The notes under the pieces were generated by a model. It worked only from the letters and a program-made list of their open reading frames with translations, was not told where the DNA came from and ran no database searches. From Eggerthellales bacterium UBA948 (GTDB taxonomy: Bacteria > Actinomycetota > Coriobacteriia > Coriobacteriales > UBA8131), in contig DBCW01000044.1 of NCBI GenBank assembly GCA_002293265.1, positions 1 through 11,853 on the forward strand: a stretch of 11,853 nt of DNA. The letters run 5' to 3'. How positions within the stretch are numbered: position 1 is the first letter of the stretch; each line of letters starts with the position of its first letter. Positions 6,256 through 11,853 of this stretch are shown piece by piece. The position numbers and the translations under genes were made by a program.

Positions 6256-6581
6256 GGTTTTAGCCTTTCGTCTTTGCTCAAGTTAGGTTCAAGTGCCTTA
6301 TTTGGTGAGTTACATTATGGCAGACAGTGGCAGCCGTTAACAGCAGTGACTTGGTTTGTGTATTCTCGCCAGAGCGACAATGACAAAGAGGGGTGCAAGG
6401 TGGCTGGATAGTTTTATGCGTTAGGGTTCATGTGACTTAATTCTTGCAATAGAGAGTTTATGGAGTGATGAGCAGAGTTGTCGGAATTAATTCTCCACAT
6501 TCATATTTATATCTTACTGTTTATTATATAATCTAATACGTATTTCTATATGTATGAGCCTTATTGGTAAACGGGGGATGT
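6256..6581. other. Divergent intergenic region with candidate promoter
   Basis: This 326-bp gap separates the divergently transcribed 646-residue gene and the PH-like gene. A perfect TATAAT at 6527-6532 lies about 50 bp before the plus-strand GTG start and is the best -10 candidate for it. No convincing -35 sits at the right spacing. For the minus-strand gene a CATAAT near 6315 is the only -10-like site, also without a good -35. No RNA gene, strong hairpin or repeat was recognised. Confidence 0.35.
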
Positions 6582-7055
6582 GTGAACACTATTCAGTTGA
6601 GCCAAAATGAAACTGTTATTCAGTTGATCGAAGATGTTGGTCGTAAGCAAGATAAAAGTCGAGTGTTTCTCGGGAGCGATTTTGTGTGTGGTGATCTCAT
6701 GCTTACTGATTTAAACATCATTTTCGTATCAAAAAAACTGAGTCTCTATGACAAAGAGAGTGCTACGTCTTACTTTCCGATCAATCAATTGCAGGTAAAC
6801 GGCAACATGGCTCGTATGGATGCCTCTCGGATTTATGTCAACAACGACGCATACAAACTCACAATTTACTTTAATAACTCAAGTGAGGATTTTCTCTTTT
6901 CCTTTTACGACAAGAAAAAGTTGCAACACTTTATTGAGAGAATAAATAAGATGGCACTTAATTATCACAGTAGTAGTGGTAGGCTCTTGGCAGTGGATTC
7001 CCGCCTTCGCGAGAATGACAGAGAGGCGCAGTGGTCCACCGCAAGGTGTTCCTAG
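6582..7055 (+). CDS. PH/GRAM-like domain protein with repeat-derived C-terminal tail
   Basis: I chose the GTG at 6582 (MNTIQLSQNE), which follows a GGGGGA run by 3 nt. An in-frame TTG at 6564 would add six residues but has no ribosome-binding site. The protein is about 157 residues. FVCGDLMLTDLNIIFVSKKL, an FPINQLQV strand, AYKLTIYFNN and FLFSFYDKKKLQHFIERINK give the beta-sandwich plus C-terminal helix pattern of bacterial PH/GRAM-like domains. These bind lipids, phosphates or proteins; the ligand here is unknown. After residue ~139 the sequence becomes RLLAVDSRLRENDR, which is the translation of an interspersed palindromic repeat (6992-7022), and the stop follows at 7053-7055. The natural C-terminus was probably replaced by the repeat. 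The gene converges on the rsmI end with 76 bp between. Confidence 0.6.
   Translation: MNTIQLSQNETVIQLIEDVGRKQDKSRVFLGSDFVCGDLMLTDLNIIFVSKKLSLYDKESATSYFPINQLQVNGNMARMDASRIYVNNDAYKLTIYFNNSSEDFLFSFYDKKKLQHFIERINKMALNYHSSSGRLLAVDSRLRENDREAQWSTARCS
6992..7022 (+). repeat. Interspersed palindromic repeat, copy A (inside PH-like gene)
   Basis: AGTGGATTCCCGCCTTCGCG then AGAATGACAGA. The stem is ATTCCCGC/GCGAGAAT with a CTTC loop, imperfect at one pair. It shares this core with the copies at 7923-7972, 9285-9333 and 9362-9390, and is translated in frame as AVDSRLRENDR. Confidence 0.9.
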
Positions 7056-7131
7056 GTCAGAGTTTTTGCGTAACGCTGCCGCTCTGGAGGCGAGACGGAT
7101 ACTTTTAGCTGACAAAACATCAGTATAGAAC

Positions 7132-9291
7132 TCAAGAACTACAATTTTTATTCGCATAGCGGTCTTGATGCACTCGTTTTTCTCTTTTTTGTGGATTAGG
7201 TGCGATTACTAGGGCTATTTCGCCTTTTAGCTGTTGGCCTTTTTGGGCTCGCTGCTCCAGCTCGGCTGTTATTTCTTTAGCGCTGCCGCGAATTACCTCT
7301 TCGTGTAGTTTTGTCAGTTCCCTTGTTAGAGCTACTTGACGATCCGGAAATGTTTCCGCTATTGCCTCTAGTGTTGCTGCTGTTCTGTGCGGGGATTCGA
7401 AGAATACTAGTAGGGCGTTTAGGTCTGCCAAATTGTTTAGTGTTGCCGTGATTTGGGCTTTTTTGCGGGGCAGGAAGCCGCCAAAGTAGAACGCCGGGGT
7501 ATTTGTGTGATCTGTTGAGCTTAGACCACTGGCTACTACTGCGCATATTGCGGCGCTGGCGCCCGGTAGTACTTCTACCTGGCAGCCGGTCTTTATTGCG
7601 GCATCTATCAAGAAGCTTCCCGGGTCGGCTATTCCTGGGGTGCCTGCGTCTGATATTAGGGCTACTTGGCTGCCTGCTTGGATCTTTTGAATGATGTTTG
7701 GGGTTGCTTGGCGGATTACGTTTTCGTCGCAGCGTTGGAGTTTGTTGGCGTGTATGTTTAGATGGGTTAGTAGTTTGCGGGCTACTCTTGTGTCTTCGGC
7801 TAGAATTATGTCGGCGGTTTTTAGGGCTTCTACTACGCGTGGGGTTATGTCACTTAGGTTGCCTATGGGGGTTGCGCAGATTTGTAGTTTGCCGGGAGTG
7901 GGGTCGTCCGTGTCTTGTGGGTGTGGATTCCCGCCTTCGCGGGAATGACAGGGAAGGTTACGGAAATGACAGACTTTTCCTACAGTTACTGTTTCTTTGC
8001 TTACTTTTGTGCCGTCTGCCAGTGTGTAATCCGGGATGATCTCTAGTAGTGGGGTTACTACGAAGTCGCGCTCTGTCGCAACGGGGTGTGGTAGCAGCAA
8101 AACTGGGTCGTCGCTTACTTTGCCTTCGTAGTCTATTATGTCTAGATCCAGGGTGCGTGGGGCGTTTGCTTTTTCGCTACGGGTTCTTCCAAAACTGTCT
8201 TCTATTGCTTGCAATACGCTTAGAAGTTCATATGGATTTAGCTTGGTTTTGATCTCGATTACTGCATTGCTGAATGGCTCTTGTTCTTCGTTGTAGGCGG
8301 GCTCGCTCAAATAGATGCTACTCGTTTTCACCACAGAAACTTTGGGGTTTGAGTTTAGCTCTTGGATTGCAGCTTCTATAGTCGCAGTTGAATCTCCCAG
8401 ATTCGACCCTAGGGCAACAATCGCACGATGCCAAGCTTGGTCAAATGCTCCGGTTACTTCCAACACAGCCAAGGCTTCTCGGGTACCGGCCACATCGTGG
8501 ACGCGCAAAATCCTTGCTCCTGCATCGGCGGCGTAACATGCAATCGCCACCGAGGCTCCGTCTCGCTTCTTGACATCAGTAATGCCGGCCAGTTGCCCAA
8601 CGAAGCTCTTACGCGAGAACGCGGCTACCAGCGGATATCCTAACGAAGCCAACTCATTATTTCCTCGCAGCAATGCCAGATTGTGCTCATAGTTTTTGCC
8701 AAAGCCGGGGCCCGGATCTATGGCAATGCGCTCGCCTGCAACTCCGGCTGCCTCCAGCATCGCAGCTTGCGAGCAAAGATACTCCCCTACTTCGCGCACA
8801 ACATCCACATATATTGGGTCTGCTTGCATGTTTTTGGGTTCGCCCAGCATGTGCATTACTATCAATCCGGCATCGCAGTTAGCCGCTACAGCAACCATTT
8901 CCGGGTCGCGAAAACCGGACACGTCGTTGATAATCGCAGCCCCAGCGGCTACACACGCCGATGCTACCTCCGCGTGCCGCGTGTCTACAGACACAACTAC
9001 ACCCTCAGCAGCTAGGCGCGTAACCACAGGCAATACGCGCGCCAGCTCGTCAGCTGCAGAAACCTCGTCGGAACTCGGGCGGGTAGACTCGCCGCCCACA
9101 TCGATAATCGCAGCGCCTTGAGCTACCAACTGCAAAGCGTGCTCGTAAGCCACATCGCAAGAAAAATAATCACCGCCATCAGAAAACGAATCCGGTGTTA
9201 CGTTGACGATGCCCATAATCAGGGGCTTATCTAAATCGAAAGAAAACCCACCGCAACGCCACGTGGTGTCTGAAAAGTCTAATTCTGTCAT
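7132..9291 (-). CDS. FolP-FolK-RsmI fusion: DHPS, HPPK and 16S rRNA C1402 2'-O-methyltransferase
   Basis: The 719-residue frame from the ATG at 9291 joins three enzymes. Residues 1-285 are dihydropteroate synthase: NVTPDSFSDGG (30-40), DVGGESTRP (64-72), SVDT, DPGPGFGKN (192-200), FSRKSF and RVHDV. Residues ~288-435 are HPPK: VALGSNLG (292-299), LDLDII (381-386) and PHPVATERDFV (401-411). Residues ~468-719 are RsmI: ATPIGNLSDIT (473-483), AEDTR (498-502), SDAGTPGIADPG (547-558) and LPGAS. The linker CHFRNLPCHSREGGNPHP (441-458) is an interspersed repeat read in frame. No ATG, GTG or TTG lies in frame between the HPPK end and the RsmI motifs, so RsmI must be made as part of the fusion unless it starts from a non-standard codon. 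The frame extends upstream to a TTG at 9399, but that part is repeat sequence without a ribosome-binding site. Two steps serve folate synthesis; the third modifies the ribosomal decoding centre. Confidence 0.88.
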   Translation of the reverse strand: MTELDFSDTTWRCGGFSFDLDKPLIMGIVNVTPDSFSDGGDYFSCDVAYEHALQLVAQGAAIIDVGGESTRPSSDEVSAADELARVLPVVTRLAAEGVVVSVDTRHAEVASACVAAGAAIINDVSGFRDPEMVAVAANCDAGLIVMHMLGEPKNMQADPIYVDVVREVGEYLCSQAAMLEAAGVAGERIAIDPGPGFGKNYEHNLALLRGNNELASLGYPLVAAFSRKSFVGQLAGITDVKKRDGASVAIACYAADAGARILRVHDVAGTREALAVLEVTGAFDQAWHRAIVALGSNLGDSTATIEAAIQELNSNPKVSVVKTSSIYLSEPAYNEEQEPFSNAVIEIKTKLNPYELLSVLQAIEDSFGRTRSEKANAPRTLDLDIIDYEGKVSDDPVLLLPHPVATERDFVVTPLLEIIPDYTLADGTKVSKETVTVGKVCHFRNLPCHSREGGNPHPQDTDDPTPGKLQICATPIGNLSDITPRVVEALKTADIILAEDTRVARKLLTHLNIHANKLQRCDENVIRQATPNIIQKIQAGSQVALISDAGTPGIADPGSFLIDAAIKTGCQVEVLPGASAAICAVVASGLSSTDHTNTPAFYFGGFLPRKKAQITATLNNLADLNALLVFFESPHRTAATLEAIAETFPDRQVALTRELTKLHEEVIRGSAKEITAELEQRAQKGQQLKGEIALVIAPNPQKREKRVHQDRYANKNCSS
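7923..7972 (-). repeat. Interspersed palindromic repeat, copy B (FolK-RsmI linker)
   Basis: Stem ATTCCCGC (7927-7934) and GCGGGAAT (7939-7946) with a CTTC loop is perfect. On the minus strand the unit has a second CTGTCATT-YCC block 5' of the hairpin, making an extended ~50-bp unit that matches the copy at 9285-9333. It is fully translated within the FolK-RsmI junction. Confidence 0.92.
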
Positions 9292-9333
9292 TCCCACATT
9301 CCCTCTGTCATTCTCGCGTAGGCAGGAATCCAC
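9285..9333 (+). repeat. Interspersed palindromic repeat, copy C (contains folP start codon)
   Basis: Read on the plus strand it has the same extended layout as copy B: CTGTCATTCCC, a ~9-bp spacer, CTGTCATTCTCGCG, then a hairpin ending GGAATCCAC. On the folP strand it supplies GAGGG (likely ribosome-binding site) and GGGAATGACAG, whose ATG at 9291-9289 is the folP start. Confidence 0.88.
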
Positions 9334-9361
9334 AGCAAGCAGCAAGCGTTGTATTGGATAA

Positions 9362-9390
9362 ATAGATTCCCGCTTTCGCGGGAATGACAA
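9362..9390 (+). repeat. Interspersed palindromic repeat, copy D (folE-folP gap)
   Basis: ATAGATTCCCGCTTTCGCGG then GAATGACAA, with a perfect ATTCCCGC/GCGGGAAT stem. It lies 28 bp from copy C in inverted orientation, so the two could pair into one large hairpin within the folE-folP spacer. Confidence 0.9.
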
Positions 9391-9480
9391 TATGGACAAA
9401 GCACATCGTTTTCGGACAGTCTGGCCACATATTTATCCTGCAATCTGTCTTAAATTTCAAAATCTCAAGCTCTGTAAACA

Positions 9481-10044
9481 CTACTGTCTAAAGATCAGCG
9501 ACAAAGCTTCTTCTCGGCTTTTTTGTGAAGTTTCAAATAATCCACGCACGGCAGATGTTGTTGTCTTGGAGCCCGGTTTTTTTACGCCGCGCATCGACAT
9601 ACAAAGGTGCTCGGCTTCTAAAACCACTATTACACCGCGCGGTTCCAGTTCGCTAACCAAAGTATCAGCCACCTGTGAGGTCAAGCGCTCTTGAACTTGC
9701 AATCGTTTGGCAAACACGTCTACCAGCCTGGCCAGCTTGGATATGCCACAAATGCGCCCGTCTTCGCCGGGAATATAACCCACGTGTGCTAGTCCAAAAA
9801 ACGGCACTAAGTGGTGCTCACAGATGGAGTAGAAAGGAATATCCTTAACCAGTACCAACTCTTTGTGATCTTCGCCAAAGCTCTTCTCAAAAAGCTCGTT
9901 GGGATCCATGGTGATTCCCGCACAGATCTCCTCATACATCCGCCCAACCCTCGCCGGAGTCTCAAGCAAGCCCTCACGGTTGGGATCCTCACCAATGCCT
10001 TCAAGAATCAGGCGCACACCTTGTTGTATCTTTTCTAAATCCAA
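9481..10044 (-). CDS. folE: GTP cyclohydrolase I
   Basis: A complete 187-residue enzyme that converts GTP to 7,8-dihydroneopterin triphosphate, the first step of folate synthesis. The zinc ligands are visible as Cys75 and His78 (CEHHLVPF) and Cys148 (HLCMSMRGV). Other family blocks are [43 protein letters not shown] and [14 protein letters not shown]. Length and start match the family. The only sensible start is a TTG at 10044, 3 bp after the ftsH stop codon, with a GAAGAG-like site in the ftsH 3' end, so its translation probably depends on that of ftsH. The next gene, folP, is 189 bp downstream, an unusually large gap for this operon and filled by two palindromic repeats. No folB (dihydroneopterin aldolase) lies between folE and folK in this window. 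Confidence 0.95.
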   Translation of the reverse strand: MDLEKIQQGVRLILEGIGEDPNREGLLETPARVGRMYEEICAGITMDPNELFEKSFGEDHKELVLVKDIPFYSICEHHLVPFFGLAHVGYIPGEDGRICGISKLARLVDVFAKRLQVQERLTSQVADTLVSELEPRGVIVVLEAEHLCMSMRGVKKPGSKTTTSAVRGLFETSQKSREEALSLIFRQ

Positions 10045-10047
10045 AAC

Positions 10048-11851
<1,804 letters not shown>

Positions 11852-11853
11852 CT

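Noticed and set aside
6879..7157. Minus-strand open frame across the PH-like gene and the repeat
   Set aside because: It is antisense to the PH-like domain, and its only recognisable string (AKAGIHCQEP) is the repeat read backwards.
7503..9121. Several long plus-strand open frames opposite the folP-folK-rsmI gene
   Set aside because: They lie antisense to strongly conserved enzyme domains, are Leu/Arg/Cys-rich and lack ribosome-binding sites or family motifs.
6992..9390. CRISPR array
   Set aside because: The four repeat copies are irregularly spaced, in both orientations and lie inside genes. There are no uniform spacers and no cas genes.
9292..9399. N-terminal extension of FolP to a TTG at 9399
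   Set aside because: The 36 extra residues are translations of palindromic repeats, with no ribosome-binding site before the TTG. Family DHPS proteins begin near the WRCG segment.

Overview
This is a bacterial chromosomal window of moderate, uneven GC. The right half (about 7.1-11.85 kb) is a conserved minus-strand housekeeping operon: ftsH, folE, then one long reading frame that joins folP (dihydropteroate synthase), folK (HPPK) and rsmI (16S rRNA 2'-O-methyltransferase). The ftsH-folE-folP-folK order and the DHPS N-terminus resemble what I recall from Coriobacteriia (Actinomycetota, Eggerthella relatives). I hold that assignment only at low to moderate confidence, because no rRNA or other marker is present.

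The left half (1-7 kb) is an accessory region. On the plus strand it opens with a two-gene unit: the three-Cys-motif partner TcmP (5' end outside the window) overlapping a DUF5131 (Gp37/Gp68-like) protein with a CX6CX2C motif. On the minus strand follow a DUF6036-type nucleotidyltransferase plus a putative HTH partner, which looks like a toxin-antitoxin or abortive-infection module. A ~100-bp degenerate copy of the DUF5131 3' region lies just beyond this module. Next come a RelB/DinJ antitoxin with a YoeB-type toxin broken by a one-base frameshift, a decayed fragment of an AAA-family ATPase containing a perfect 41-bp palindrome, a YbjQ-family protein, an unrecognised 646-residue acidic protein, and a plus-strand PH/GRAM-like protein.

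The main theme of the window is a family of short palindromic interspersed repeats (core ATTCCCGC-NNNN-GCGGGAAT) that appears to have been absorbed into genes. One copy encodes the linker between FolK and RsmI, and no ATG, GTG or TTG remains there for a separate rsmI. One copy supplies the likely ribosome-binding site and start codon of folP. One supplies the C-terminal tail and stop region of the PH-like protein.

Two conserved genes (yoeB and ftsH) each carry an apparent single-base indel. These are either real mutations or assembly errors, and the ftsH case matters because FtsH is normally important for viability. No rRNA, tRNA, CRISPR array, transposase or integrase was recognised.
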